NCBI RefSeq assembly: GCF_900109115.1
Contig: NZ_FNYV01000012.1
Location: 124,001 to 188,000, forward strand
DNA from: Micromonospora phaseoli
Lineage (GTDB): Bacteria > Actinomycetota > Actinomycetes > Mycobacteriales > Micromonosporaceae
Direction: 5' to 3'
Length of the DNA: 64,000 bases
Positions 17,403 to 25,824 of this stretch are shown here, in pieces. The position numbers and the translations under genes are program-made. The notes below the pieces were generated by a model. That model searched no databases, was not told where the DNA came from, and worked only from the letters and a program-made list of their open reading frames with translations. Every line of letters starts with the position of its first letter. Positions within the stretch are counted from its first letter, which is position 1.

Positions 17403-18623
17403 CTACGACGTCTGATCGAGTCGGCCGATCCACAGCGACGTGCCCGTGCCGTCGTCCACCGCCAACCACCACCGCTCACCGACCCCCACCAGACTCACGC
17501 CCTGCTGCGCACCGACCGGGGCCGCCACCGGCAACTCGACCGCGCGCCACCCGTCGCCCCGGTCGACCGACAGCCAACCGCCGTACCGCTCGCCGTCGGA
17601 GACCACCGCCAACACCTGCTCCGCCGAGACGGCCAGCGCCCCCACCGAGGGAATACCGGCGGCCACCCGACCGAACCCGCCGGCGGCCACCCAGCCGGCG
17701 CTCTCCTGACGCCACGCGCCGAACGCCCGCCCCCGCAGGCCCACCCCCACCGGCAACCCGTCGACCAGGACGACCCGCTGCATCTCCTCGTACGCCTCGG
17801 TGCCCGGCAGCGTGCTCCGCTGCCAGCCGCGACCGTCGCCGGAGACCCAGGCCGCCGGGTCCCGGTCGATCCGCCCCGGGGCCAGCACCCCACCGACCGC
17901 CAGCCACCCGGACGGCCCGGCCACCGCGTCGAACGCCCAGGTCACACCCCGGTCATCGGAGGCCAACTCCGGCGCACCCTCGATCAGCGTGAACTCCGCC
18001 GCGTCGGGCGACACCCAGGCCGCCGCGCCACTGGACCGGTTGCCGACGATCAGCCAGCCACCCGGGCCGGCCGCGAGCCGGGACACGTTGACCGCCTTCG
18101 GACCGCCGTACGTCTCGAAGGACGCCGCCACCTCCACCAGCGTGCCGTCGCCGCGCTGCCACCAGGTGCTCACCCGGGGATTGCCGTGCGCGCCACCGAC
18201 CTTGCCGCCGACCGCGGCGACGACCCCGTCGCGACAGGCGACCGAGAACAGCACGCTCCGCCGCCCGTAGTAGGAGTCGGCCACCACCGGCACCGGAGTC
18301 CACACCGCACCGTCGGCACTGGACCAGACCGCCGGCGAAGTGCCACCGGCCGCGTCGGCCACCGCACCGGCGGCGTACCAGCGACCGCCGCAGGCAGCGA
18401 GATCCCGGAGCACGATCCGCCCCGATCCGTCCGGCGGCGGCAGTCGGACCTGCCGCCAGTCCGCCCGCAGCGGCCCGGGATCGGCGGCCTCCCGCTCGGG
18501 CGCCGGACAGCCGGCCAGCAGCAGCACCAGCAGGGCGCCCGCCGTCAGGAAGCGATGACCACCGGTTACGCGCCGACGGCGTACGCCCGGCTGCCGGACC
18601 CGTGCGAACCACCGAGCGCCCAT
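17403..18623 (-). CDS. Secreted lipoprotein with beta-propeller-like repeats
   Basis: The function is unknown. The 406-residue protein has a twin-arginine-like basic N-terminus, a hydrophobic stretch and lipobox LLLAGC (Cys about residue 39), so it is likely anchored outside the membrane. The remainder has repeating blocks such as AVWSSADGAVWTPV, AAWVSPDAAEFTLI, AAWVSGDGRGWQRS and GGWLSVDRGDGWRAVELP. These are the W-x-S-x-D-G-x-x-W blades of sialidase/BNR-type propellers. There are no catalytic residues I can assign. The start at ATG 18621-18623 could be later, because about 15 basic residues precede the signal core. It stands alone between the liv operon and pdtaR. Confidence 0.75.
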   Translation of the reverse strand: MGARWFARVRQPGVRRRRVTGGHRFLTAGALLVLLLAGCPAPEREAADPGPLRADWRQVRLPPPDGSGRIVLRDLAACGGRWYAAGAVADAAGGTSPAVWSSADGAVWTPVPVVADSYYGRRSVLFSVACRDGVVAAVGGKVGGAHGNPRVSTWWQRGDGTLVEVAASFETYGGPKAVNVSRLAAGPGGWLIVGNRSSGAAAWVSPDAAEFTLIEGAPELASDDRGVTWAFDAVAGPSGWLAVGGVLAPGRIDRDPAAWVSGDGRGWQRSTLPGTEAYEEMQRVVLVDGLPVGVGLRGRAFGAWRQESAGWVAAGGFGRVAAGIPSVGALAVSAEQVLAVVSDGERYGGWLSVDRGDGWRAVELPVAAPVGAQQGVSLVGVGERWWLAVDDGTGTSLWIGRLDQTS

Positions 18624-18675
18624 GAGGCCAGATGCTAGTCCGCTGGGCCCACGGGACCAGCCCTGAAAGGGTCGG

Positions 18676-19296
18676 TCAGGGGGCCGGCTCGGCCACCTCG
18701 CCGCCGGTGGTCTCGGCGAGAATCCGCTCGGCGACCTCTTTCATGGTCATTCGGTGGTCCATCGCCGTGCGCTGGATCCACTTGAACGCCTGCGGCTCGC
18801 TCATGTTGTAGGTGGTCATCAGCGCGCCCTTGGCCCGCTCGACGGCCTTGCGGACCTCCAGCCGGTCGGTCAACCCGGCGACCTCGGACTCCAGCGCGGC
18901 GATCTCCGAGTAGCGGGACAGCGCGATTTCCACCGCCGGCACCAGGTCGCTCTTCTGGAACGGCTTGACCAGGTACGCCATCGCCCCGGCCGCACGGGCC
19001 CGCTCCACCAGGTCACGTTGGCTGAACGCGGTCAGGATGATCACCGGAGCGATCCGGGTGCCGGCGATCCGCTCGGCGGCGGCCAGCCCATCCATGATCG
19101 GCATCTTGATGTCGAGGATGACCAGGTCGGGCTTGAGCTCGTCGGCCAGCCGAACGGCGGTCTCGCCGTCACCGGCCTCCCCGACCACCTCGTAGCCCTC
19201 CTCGGCGAGCATCTCGGCCAGGTCCAGCCGGATCAGCGCCTCGTCCTCGGCGATCAGTACCCGCCTGCGCGCGCCATCCGTCTGCGTCTCGGCCAC
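18676..19296 (-). CDS. pdtaR: ANTAR-domain response regulator (PdtaR type)
   Basis: This is a transcription antiterminator: phosphorylation of its receiver domain lets the C-terminal ANTAR domain bind paired RNA hairpins. The receiver (residues about 12-130) has the acidic pocket AEDE, the phosphoacceptor Asp62 in LVILDIKMPIMDG and the switch Lys in YLVKPFQKSD. The ANTAR helices (about 135-195) include RKAVERAKGALMTTYNMSEPQAFKWIQ. GTG 19294-19296 is preceded by GGGAG at proper distance. Upstream in-frame codons run through the tRNA region and are rejected. A PdtaS-type sensor kinase is expected elsewhere in the genome. Confidence 0.93.
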   Translation of the reverse strand: MAETQTDGARRRVLIAEDEALIRLDLAEMLAEEGYEVVGEAGDGETAVRLADELKPDLVILDIKMPIMDGLAAAERIAGTRIAPVIILTAFSQRDLVERARAAGAMAYLVKPFQKSDLVPAVEIALSRYSEIAALESEVAGLTDRLEVRKAVERAKGALMTTYNMSEPQAFKWIQRTAMDHRMTMKEVAERILAETTGGEVAEPAP

Positions 19297-19403
19297 GAGC
19301 CACTCCCACCCAGTCTGAGCCCTGACACCCGCGGTACCGGGTGTCGCCGCCCCTAGCGTAGTGGGTAACCTATGGGGCGACGCGACAGGCGTTGAGCGAG
19401 AAG

Positions 19404-19480
19404 GTCCCCGTATTCCAACCGGCAGAGAAACGGAGCTCAAACCTCCGACAGTGTGGGTTCGACTCCCACCGGGGACACCA
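19404..19480 (+). tRNA. tRNA-Leu (anticodon CAA), short variable loop
   Basis: The acceptor GTCCCCG pairs with CGGGGAC, and the genome encodes discriminator A and the 3' CCA. The D arm is TTC-(11-base loop with GGCAGA)-GAA. The anticodon arm is CGGAG-CTCAAAC-CTCCG with CAA at 19438-19440. The T arm GTGGG-TTCGACT-CCCAC is perfect. The variable region is only ACAGT (5 bases), whereas bacterial tRNA-Leu is normally class II with a long variable arm. All stems are perfect, so it is probably functional. A -10-like TAACCT lies at 19366-19371. It is divergent from pdtaR and followed at once by an HTH-LAGLIDADG gene. Confidence 0.9.
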
Positions 19481-19513
19481 AAAATTGTCGCACGGGTATT
19501 CGAGAATTTCCCT

Positions 19514-20263
19514 GTGCATCCACCCAAGCTGCGTGCCCGAGCGCTGCGACTGCACCTCGCCGGCGCGACCGTCGCGGAGACCGCCCGCGCGGTCGGGATT
19601 CCCTACCCCACGGTTCGGCACTGGTGCCGGGTCCAGCCGTTGCCGAAGCAGCAGGGCAGTGTCATGCGCTGCTTTCGGTGTCGCACCGACGTCGAGAATC
19701 CGACAGACCTCACTCAGTACGCTTATCTACTTGGTCTATACCTCGGCGACGGGCACCTGGTCACCAGCGCCCGGGTGCCCGTGCTACGCATCTCCTGCGC
19801 GGCTGCCTGGCCAGAGTTGGTCAATGCCTGCGAAGTCGCCATGAAGAGCGTGCTCGCAGCCGCCGTGCAACGCGTCCGGTCACCGGGTTGTGTCAGCGTG
19901 CAGAGCTACGGCAAACACTGGCCATGCCTGTTGCCGCAGCACGGGCCCGGCGTGAAGCACCAACGGCCGATCGCCCTCACGGCATGGCAGCGGCCGATCG
20001 TGCAGGCACATGCCGGCAGCTTCTTGCGTGGCCTGTTCCACTCCGACGGCTGCCGGTTCTCCAATCGGGTCACCGTCCGCGGAAAGACGTACGTCTACCC
20101 GCGCTACATGTTCACCAACGAGTCCGCCGACATCATGGGGCTCTGCCAGTGGGCGCTCGATCTGCTCGGCATCGCCTGGCGGATGAACCGCCGCAACAGC
20201 CTCTCGGTCGCCCGACGCGACGCGGTCACCGCACTCGACCGACATGTCGGCCCGAAGTCCTGA
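19514..20263 (+). CDS. HTH and LAGLIDADG-type DNA-binding/homing endonuclease-like protein
   Basis: The 249-residue protein combines an N-terminal helix-turn-helix (residues about 5-38, LRLHLAGATVAETARAVGIP), a CFRC knuckle (53-56) and two LAGLIDADG motifs. These are YLLGLYLGDG (71-80, Asp79) and FLRGLFHSDG (170-179, Asp178). Both catalytic acidic residues are kept, so cleavage activity is plausible. It could instead be a domesticated regulator. GTG 19514 is the first usable start after the tRNA and has no clear ribosome site. It lies 33 bases past the tRNA CCA end on the same strand and may be co-transcribed with it. Confidence 0.8.
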   Translation: MHPPKLRARALRLHLAGATVAETARAVGIPYPTVRHWCRVQPLPKQQGSVMRCFRCRTDVENPTDLTQYAYLLGLYLGDGHLVTSARVPVLRISCAAAWPELVNACEVAMKSVLAAAVQRVRSPGCVSVQSYGKHWPCLLPQHGPGVKHQRPIALTAWQRPIVQAHAGSFLRGLFHSDGCRFSNRVTVRGKTYVYPRYMFTNESADIMGLCQWALDLLGIAWRMNRRNSLSVARRDAVTALDRHVGPKS

Positions 20264-20309
20264 CGGCACCGGCTGCTCCGCTGCGAGCTGCGGGACGCCG
20301 ACGGGTCGG

Positions 20310-21467
20310 TCAGATCGCGGTGAGCGCTCGGGCCAGGTCGACGCGCAGGTCCTCCGGGTCCTCCAGGCCGACTGAGAGACGCAGCAGCCCGCCGGCCGGT
20401 TTCGCCTCGCCCTCGACCGGGCGGTGGGTGAGCGATGCCGGGTGCTGGATCAGCGTGTCGACGCCGCCGAGCGAGACGGCGTGGGTGATCAGCTGGCAGG
20501 CGCCGGCGACCGCCGCGGCGGCCGGTGCGCCACCGCGTACCTCGAAGGCGAGCAGGCTGCCGGGGCCGGCCAGTTGCCGGCCGACGAGCCCGGCCGGGTC
20601 GCCGATCCCGGGGTGGTGGACCCGTTCGACCGCCGGGTGGTCGGCGAGCCAGGCGGCGAGCTTCTCCGCTGCGGCCTGCTGGGCGCGGACCCGCAGCGGC
20701 AGCGTCTGCAGGCCGCGGTGCAGCAGGTACGCCCCGAGCGGGTGCAGGACCGCGCCGGTGAGTGCGCGGACCTGGCGTAGCCGCTGCGCCCATCCGGTGT
20801 CGCAGGCGATGACTCCGGCGAGGACGTCGCCGTGACCGCCGATGCTCTTGGTGGCGCTGTGCAGCACCAGCCGGGCGCCGTGGCGGGCGGGCTGCTGGAG
20901 CACCGGGGTGGCGACCGTGTTGTCGATCAGCAGGGGCACGTCGCCGGCGGCGTCGGCGAGGGCCGCGATGTCGACCAGGTCGAGCGTGGGGTTGGCCGGG
21001 GTCTCGGCGATCACCAGGGCGGTGTCGGGGCGCACGGCGGCGGCAACGGTGTCGGGGCGGGCCCAGGTGACCTCGGTGCCGAGCAGGCCGGTGGCGAGCA
21101 CGTGGTCGGTGCCGCCGTAGAGGGGGCGGACGGCGACCAGGTGCCGCTTGCCGTCGCGGGTGGCGGCGAGCAGGGCGGCGGTGAGCGCGGCCATTCCGCT
21201 GGCGAAGGCGACCGCCTCGGCGGTGCCCTCCAGCTCGGCGAGGGCGGTCTCGAAGCGGGCCACGGTCGGGTTCCAGAGCCGCTGGTAGACGGCGCTGGCG
21301 CCGGCCGGCAGGGTGCCGCCGGTGGCGAGGGTCTGGTAGGCGTCGCCGCCGGCGTCGACCGACGGCAGCGGGTTGGTGGTCGACAGGTCGATCGGGGGCA
21401 CGTGGACGCCGAGTGCCGCGAGGTCGTCACGGCCGGCGTGCACAGCGCGGGTGTCCACGGTCGTCAT
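20310..21467 (-). CDS. Cystathionine/methionine gamma-lyase family PLP enzyme
   Basis: This enzyme belongs to the Cys/Met metabolism PLP family, which cleaves or forms C-S bonds in cystathionine, methionine or homoserine derivatives. It has 385 residues. Markers are YQRLWNPTVARFETALAELE, FASGMAALTA, ETPANPTLDLVDI and the PLP lysine in HSATKSIGGHGDVLAG. THAVSLGGVDTLIQHPASLTH is also present. The exact reaction is not decided by sequence. The start is uncertain: ATG 21465-21467 was chosen for similarity, with ATG 21485 and 21497 also in frame and no clear ribosome site. It is divergent from an Lrp-type regulator, which probably controls it. Confidence 0.88.
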   Translation of the reverse strand: MTTVDTRAVHAGRDDLAALGVHVPPIDLSTTNPLPSVDAGGDAYQTLATGGTLPAGASAVYQRLWNPTVARFETALAELEGTAEAVAFASGMAALTAALLAATRDGKRHLVAVRPLYGGTDHVLATGLLGTEVTWARPDTVAAAVRPDTALVIAETPANPTLDLVDIAALADAAGDVPLLIDNTVATPVLQQPARHGARLVLHSATKSIGGHGDVLAGVIACDTGWAQRLRQVRALTGAVLHPLGAYLLHRGLQTLPLRVRAQQAAAEKLAAWLADHPAVERVHHPGIGDPAGLVGRQLAGPGSLLAFEVRGGAPAAAAVAGACQLITHAVSLGGVDTLIQHPASLTHRPVEGEAKPAGGLLRLSVGLEDPEDLRVDLARALTAI

Positions 21468-21501
21468 GCCGGAAGGATCGAACATCTCAGCCACCATGGG
21501 C

Positions 21502-21520
21502 AATAGTTCCGAAGATTATT
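21502..21520. promoter_or_regulatory. AT-rich pseudo-palindrome between the lyase and Lrp genes
   Basis: AATAGTTCCGAAGATTATT is an imperfect palindrome with matching AATA/TATT ends. It is strikingly AT-rich for this genome and lies in the 100-base divergent gap. Lrp/AsnC regulators bind such degenerate AT-rich palindromes, so it is a good candidate operator for both genes. Confidence 0.4.
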
Positions 21521-21567
21521 CGCTGAAAGCCTTCCTGATGGGGCCTTGTTCGCTGGAGGATGGCGAC

Positions 21568-22047
21568 ATGCCCCCCGTATCGAACGATGTGCGGCCGTTC
21601 ACGGCCCTCGACGACACCGACCGCGCGATCCTGACCGAACTGGCCGTCGACGGCCGGTTGGCGAACAACGCCCTCGCCGAACGGGTGGGGGTGGCACCGT
21701 CGACGTGCCTGGCGCGTACCCGGGCGTTGCGGGAGTGCGGGGCGATCCGGGGTTTCCACGCGGAGGTGGACCCGGCGGCGGTGGGGTTGCCGTTGCAGGC
21801 GCTGGTGTCGGTGCGGCTGACCGAGCACGCGCGGGCGGCGGTGGACGCGTTCCGGACCCGCTCGGTGCGGCTGCCGGGAGTGGTGTCGGTCTTCCACGTG
21901 GCCGGCGCCGACGACTACGTGCTGCACGTCCGGGCGGCCTCGGCGGAGGCGCTGCGCGACTTCGTCCTGGACCACCTGGCCGTGGATCCGGCGGTGCAGC
22001 ACACCCAGACCAGCCTGATCTTCGAACAGGCCCGCGGGATGGGTTGA
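21568..22047 (+). CDS. Lrp/AsnC family transcriptional regulator
   Basis: This is an amino-acid-responsive DNA-binding regulator of 159 residues. The N-terminal winged helix carries LDDTDRAILTELAVDGRLANNALAERVGVAPSTCLARTRALRECG. The C-terminal RAM ligand domain has VPLQALVSVRL-like strands and VVSVFHVAGADDYVLHV. ATG 21568 is preceded by GGAGGA at 7 bases. It is divergent from the Cys/Met lyase, which fits local control of sulfur amino-acid breakdown. The effector is unknown. Confidence 0.92.
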   Translation: MPPVSNDVRPFTALDDTDRAILTELAVDGRLANNALAERVGVAPSTCLARTRALRECGAIRGFHAEVDPAAVGLPLQALVSVRLTEHARAAVDAFRTRSVRLPGVVSVFHVAGADDYVLHVRAASAEALRDFVLDHLAVDPAVQHTQTSLIFEQARGMG

Positions 22048-22102
22048 TCACATCGTGGCCCGAGGGGGAACAAGACCGGGCTGCGCCGGGTTGGCCAGCC
22101 GT

Positions 22103-23107
22103 GTGATCGACGTACCGTTGTCTGTCCTCGACCTAGCCCCCGTCGCCGCCGGCGCCTCCGCCGGTGAGGCGCTGCGGCACACCACCGAACTTGCCCGGCG
22201 CACCGACGAGCTGGGCTATCACCGGTTCTGGGTGGCCGAGCACCACAACATGCCGGCCATCGCGTCCTCCGCGCCCGCGGTGCTGATCGCGCATCTGGCC
22301 GCGCACACCGCCGACATCCGGCTCGGCTCGGGTGGGGTGATGCTGCCCAACCACGCGCCGCTGGTGGTCGCCGAGCAGTTCGGCACCCTGGAGGCGTTGC
22401 ATCCCGGGCGCATCGACCTGGGCATCGGTCGGGCGCCGGGCACCGACCAGGTCACCGCGCTGGCGTTGCGCCGGACCATGGAGGGCCTGTCGGCCGAGGG
22501 TTTTCCCCGGGAGCTGACCGATCTGATGGACTACTTCGACGATGAGGCGTCGGGGCGGATCACCGCCACCCCGGGGCGCGGACAGCGGCCGGCGGTGTGG
22601 CTGCTGGGCTCCAGCGGGTTCAGCGCCCAACTGGCCGGCGCGCTGGGCCTGCCGTTCTCGTTCGCGCACCACTTCAGCGCGCAGAACACCCTGCCCGCGC
22701 TGGCGCTGTACCGGCAGAGCTTCCGCCCGTCGCGCTGGCTGGACCGGCCGTACGCGATGGTGGCCGTCAACGCGGTCTGCGCGGAGTCCGACGAGCGCGC
22801 CGAGTGGTTGGCCGGCCCGGCCGGGCTGTCGTTCCTGCGGCTGCGCGCCGGGCGTCCCGAGCCGCTGGCCACTGCGGAGGAGGCGGCGGCGTACCCGTAC
22901 CAGGACGTCGAGCGGGAGTTCCTGGCCCAGCGTCGGCGGGGCCAGGCGACCGGTTCCCCGGAGACGGTTCGCCGGCAGCTGGGCGACCTGCTGGCCAGCA
23001 CCGGCGCGGACGAGCTGATGCTGACCACGATGGTGTACGACATCGCCGACCGGGTGCGCTCGTTCGAGCTGATCGCCGGCGAGGTCGTCGGGAGCCTGCG
23101 CCGCTGA
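22103..23107 (+). CDS. Luciferase-like (LLM class) flavin-dependent oxidoreductase
   Basis: This is a bacterial-luciferase-fold enzyme of the YhbW-like subgroup, expected to use FMNH2 and oxygen on an unknown substrate. It begins VIDVPLSVLDLAPVAAGASAGEAL. Conserved parts are RFWVAEHHNMPAIASSAPAVLI, IRLGSGGVMLPNHAPLVVAEQFG, LHPGRIDLGIGRAPGTD and PAVWLLGSSGFSAQLAGALG. GTG 22103 gives 334 residues of normal family length. It follows lrp by 55 bases on the same strand and may share its transcript. A strong hairpin lies downstream. Confidence 0.87.
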   Translation: MIDVPLSVLDLAPVAAGASAGEALRHTTELARRTDELGYHRFWVAEHHNMPAIASSAPAVLIAHLAAHTADIRLGSGGVMLPNHAPLVVAEQFGTLEALHPGRIDLGIGRAPGTDQVTALALRRTMEGLSAEGFPRELTDLMDYFDDEASGRITATPGRGQRPAVWLLGSSGFSAQLAGALGLPFSFAHHFSAQNTLPALALYRQSFRPSRWLDRPYAMVAVNAVCAESDERAEWLAGPAGLSFLRLRAGRPEPLATAEEAAAYPYQDVEREFLAQRRRGQATGSPETVRRQLGDLLASTGADELMLTTMVYDIADRVRSFELIAGEVVGSLRR

Positions 23108-23317
23108 GCTACCGCCGGGCCGCTGGTCCGGCGGGGTGCCGCCCCCACCGCTGGACGGGGCGGCAAGGCATGGTGGGCCAGGTCACAGCGCTGACGGGGC
23201 CGCGAAACACGATCTTCACGACAGCGTCACCCTCGCGACGCGGAGGCGGCCTAACTTTGTATCCGGTGGTGGTACGGCACTCCCCGGTCGGGACGGGTCG
23301 GGGGTGCCGCGGTGTGG

Positions 23318-23364
23318 GGCACCGGGCCGCAGTTGTGCGGATTCCGCGATTGCGGCCCGGTGCC
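23318..23364. terminator. 14-bp bidirectional hairpin terminator
   Basis: GGCACCGGGCCGCA (23318-23331) pairs perfectly with TGCGGCCCGGTGCC (23351-23364). The 19-base loop itself contains GCGGA/TCCGC. It sits in the 293-base gap between convergent genes, with no other feature seen there. Confidence 0.8.
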
Positions 23365-23400
23365 TGTTCCGTTCTTCCTACCGCCCGCTGATTCCCGGCG

Positions 23401-25689
23401 TCAACGCAGGTAGATGCGCGGCGTGGGCGGCGTGGCCATCCCGTCACCCAGGAAGAAGCTCGGGTGCGGCGGTTGGTTGTAGGCGGTGTTCTGCCAGGCG
23501 ACCGCGGTCCGGTACTGAAGGTCGTGCATCAGCGTGGGTACGCGGGTGTCGGTCACCGTCGGGGTGCTGTAGATCCGCAGGGCCCGGCTGTCGGTGGTAC
23601 GCCAGACCACCTCCTCCCGCCAGTCGCCGAGGATGTCGGCCGAGAGCGCGGGGGTGGCCTTGGTGCCGTTGTTCGAGGCGACACCGCTGCCGGTGAGCAG
23701 GCGGGTGTCGCCGCTCGGGCCGTACTTGTCGATGCGGGTGGCGTCGAGCAGTTCGCGGACGGGGTCCCCGTCCCACCAGACGAGGAAGTTGGTCGACGAG
23801 GGCTTGCGGCCGACGTTCTGCCCACGGGTGTTGGCCAGTCCGCTCACCGCGGACGACCAGGACTCGGCGCCGGGGCTGCCGGCCCAGATGTCGCCGGAGA
23901 CGCCCCGGCCGTTGTCGCCGCCGGTCGGCGTGGACCAGAGAATCTGGCCGGTACGGGCGTCGGCGAACCAGGAGCTGGGCTTGCTGCCGTCCTCGCTGAC
24001 CTTGAAGTACTCCAGCCCCGGGCGGGACGGGTCGAGGTCGCCGACGTGCCCGGCGTCGCCGTGGCCGTGGCCGGTCGACCACAGCAGCCGGCCGTTGTCG
24101 TCGATGGTCGCCGCACCGTAGACGATCTCCTGCCGGCCGTCGCCGTCGACGTCGGCCACCGACAGGCTGTGGTTCCCCTGGCCGGCGGCGGCGCCGTTGC
24201 CGCTGGTGTTGGAGTCGAAGGTCCACCGCCTGGTCAGGCTGCCGTTGCGGAAGTCCCAGGCGGCGATCACCGCTCGGGTGTAGTAGCCGCGCGCCATGAC
24301 CAGCGAAGGCCGCTGCCCGTCGAGGTATGCGGTGGCGGCGAGGAACCGGTCGACGCGGTTGCCGTAGTTGTCGCCCCAGGAGGAGACGGTGCCGCGCGGC
24401 GGGTCGTAGTTGACGGTGGAGAGGGCGGCGCCGGTGCGGCCGTCGAACATGGTCAGGTACTCGGGGCCGGCCAGGACGTACCCACTGGAGTTGCGATGGT
24501 CGGCGCTCGCGTTGCCGATCACCTGGCCGGTGCCGGAGCGGGTGCCGTCGGCCGTCTTCATGGCCACCTCGGCGCGGCCGTCGCCGTCGTAGTCGTACAC
24601 CTGGAACTGGGTGTAGTGGGCGCCCGCGCGGATGTTGCGGCCCAGGTCGATGCGCCACAGCCGGGTGCCGGTCAGCGTGTACGCGTCGACGTAGACGTTG
24701 CCGGTGTAGCCGGACTGCGAGTTGTCCTTGGCGTTGGACGGGTCCCACTTGAGCACGAACTCGTACCGGCCGTCGCCGTCGAGGTCGCCCACGCTGGCGT
24801 CGTTGGCGGAGTAGGTGTACGCCTCACCGCTCGGGGTGCTGCCGCCGGACGGAACCTGAAGCGGCACGTCCAGGTAGCCGGCGGGGAACTGCGACGCCAT
24901 GGCGGACGGAGCCTGCTCGACGCCGTCGACCACGGCTCGCACGGTGTACGCCGCACCGGAGGGCGCGCCGCTGTCCAGGTAGTTGGTCGCGCCGGTGATC
25001 GGGCTGGAGTTCACCCTGGTCGTACCCCGGTAGAGGTTGAACGCGACGCCGGAGGTCTCGGTGCCCAGCAGCCGCCAGGAGACCAGGTTGGCGGATCCGG
25101 AGCGGACACTGACCAGACCCCGGTCCAGGTTCTCCGCCTGCATCGAGCCGGCCGGTGGCGGAGTCGTCGGTGGCGGGGTCGTCGGTGGCGGAGTCGTGGG
25201 CGGCGGAGTCGTCGGTGGTGGAGTCGTCGGTGGTGGTGGCGTGGTGGGTGACGGCGGTGGGGTGGTCGGGTTGGTGGCGCCGGTGCAGGTGGTGCCGTTG
25301 AGGGCGAAGCTCGCCGGGCTCGGGTTGCTGCCGGCCCAGGAACCGTTGAAGCCGAAGGCGGTGCTGGCGTTGGTGCCGAGCGTGGCGTTGTAGTCGACGT
25401 TGCGGGCGGTCACCTGGACGCCGGACTGGCTGACGGTGGCGTTCCAGGCCTGGGTGACCTGCTGACCGGCGGGCCAACTCCAGGTGAGCGTCCAGCCGGT
25501 GAGCGGGTCGCCGAGGTTGGTCACGGTGACGTCGGCGCCGAAACCACCGGTCCACTGGTTGGTGACCCGGTAGTCGACGCGGCAACCGGCGGCGGCGGCC
25601 GAGGCGGTCAGGGCGGTCAGCGTGCCCGCGACGAGGGCGGTGGCGGTGGCCGCCGCGAGCACGGCGGCCCGGCGGGTGGTGCGGGGCAT
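23401..25689 (-). CDS. Secreted rhamnogalacturonan lyase (PL11) with CBM2
   Basis: The enzyme cleaves the rhamnogalacturonan I backbone of pectin by beta-elimination, outside the cell. Its 762 residues comprise a signal peptide (about 1-34), a cellulose-binding CBM2 (about 36-136, CRVDYRVTNQWTGGFGADV), a TTPPP-repeat linker (about 140-180) and the PL11 catalytic propeller. PL11 signs are ENLDRGLVSVRSGSANLVSWRLLG, the calcium-type repeats DLDGDGRYEF, DYDGDGRAEVAMKTADG and DVDGDGRQEIVYG, and the C-terminal YNQPPHPSFFLGDGM. A LacI-type operator lies within its probable promoter, which predicts induction by plant sugars. Confidence 0.94.
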   Translation of the reverse strand: MPRTTRRAAVLAAATATALVAGTLTALTASAAAAGCRVDYRVTNQWTGGFGADVTVTNLGDPLTGWTLTWSWPAGQQVTQAWNATVSQSGVQVTARNVDYNATLGTNASTAFGFNGSWAGSNPSPASFALNGTTCTGATNPTTPPPSPTTPPPPTTPPPTTPPPTTPPPTTPPPTTPPPAGSMQAENLDRGLVSVRSGSANLVSWRLLGTETSGVAFNLYRGTTRVNSSPITGATNYLDSGAPSGAAYTVRAVVDGVEQAPSAMASQFPAGYLDVPLQVPSGGSTPSGEAYTYSANDASVGDLDGDGRYEFVLKWDPSNAKDNSQSGYTGNVYVDAYTLTGTRLWRIDLGRNIRAGAHYTQFQVYDYDGDGRAEVAMKTADGTRSGTGQVIGNASADHRNSSGYVLAGPEYLTMFDGRTGAALSTVNYDPPRGTVSSWGDNYGNRVDRFLAATAYLDGQRPSLVMARGYYTRAVIAAWDFRNGSLTRRWTFDSNTSGNGAAAGQGNHSLSVADVDGDGRQEIVYGAATIDDNGRLLWSTGHGHGDAGHVGDLDPSRPGLEYFKVSEDGSKPSSWFADARTGQILWSTPTGGDNGRGVSGDIWAGSPGAESWSSAVSGLANTRGQNVGRKPSSTNFLVWWDGDPVRELLDATRIDKYGPSGDTRLLTGSGVASNNGTKATPALSADILGDWREEVVWRTTDSRALRIYSTPTVTDTRVPTLMHDLQYRTAVAWQNTAYNQPPHPSFFLGDGMATPPTPRIYLR
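25154..25243. repeat. 15-bp tandem repeats coding for the TTPPP linker
   Basis: Six units resembling GGTGGCGGAGTCGTC follow one another without gaps and encode (TTPPP)n on the reverse strand. Less regular copies continue to about 25265. Length variation would only change linker length. Confidence 0.85.
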
Positions 25690-25824
25690 GGCGGTCCTCC
25701 GGTGGAGGTAGGGCGCGCGGTGGCCGGTCGACCGTCGGCGTGCCCGGGCCGGCGGGGACCACCGCGCTGGGCGGCAGAGATCCGACGAGATCGACGTCGG
25801 CTTATGCGTTCCCGCGCAGCTGCG

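Noticed and set aside
25154..25265. CRISPR-like array
   Set aside because: The repeats are contiguous 15-bp units encoding a TTPPP linker without spacers. The same holds for 46839-46992 and 52401-52535. No cas genes are present.
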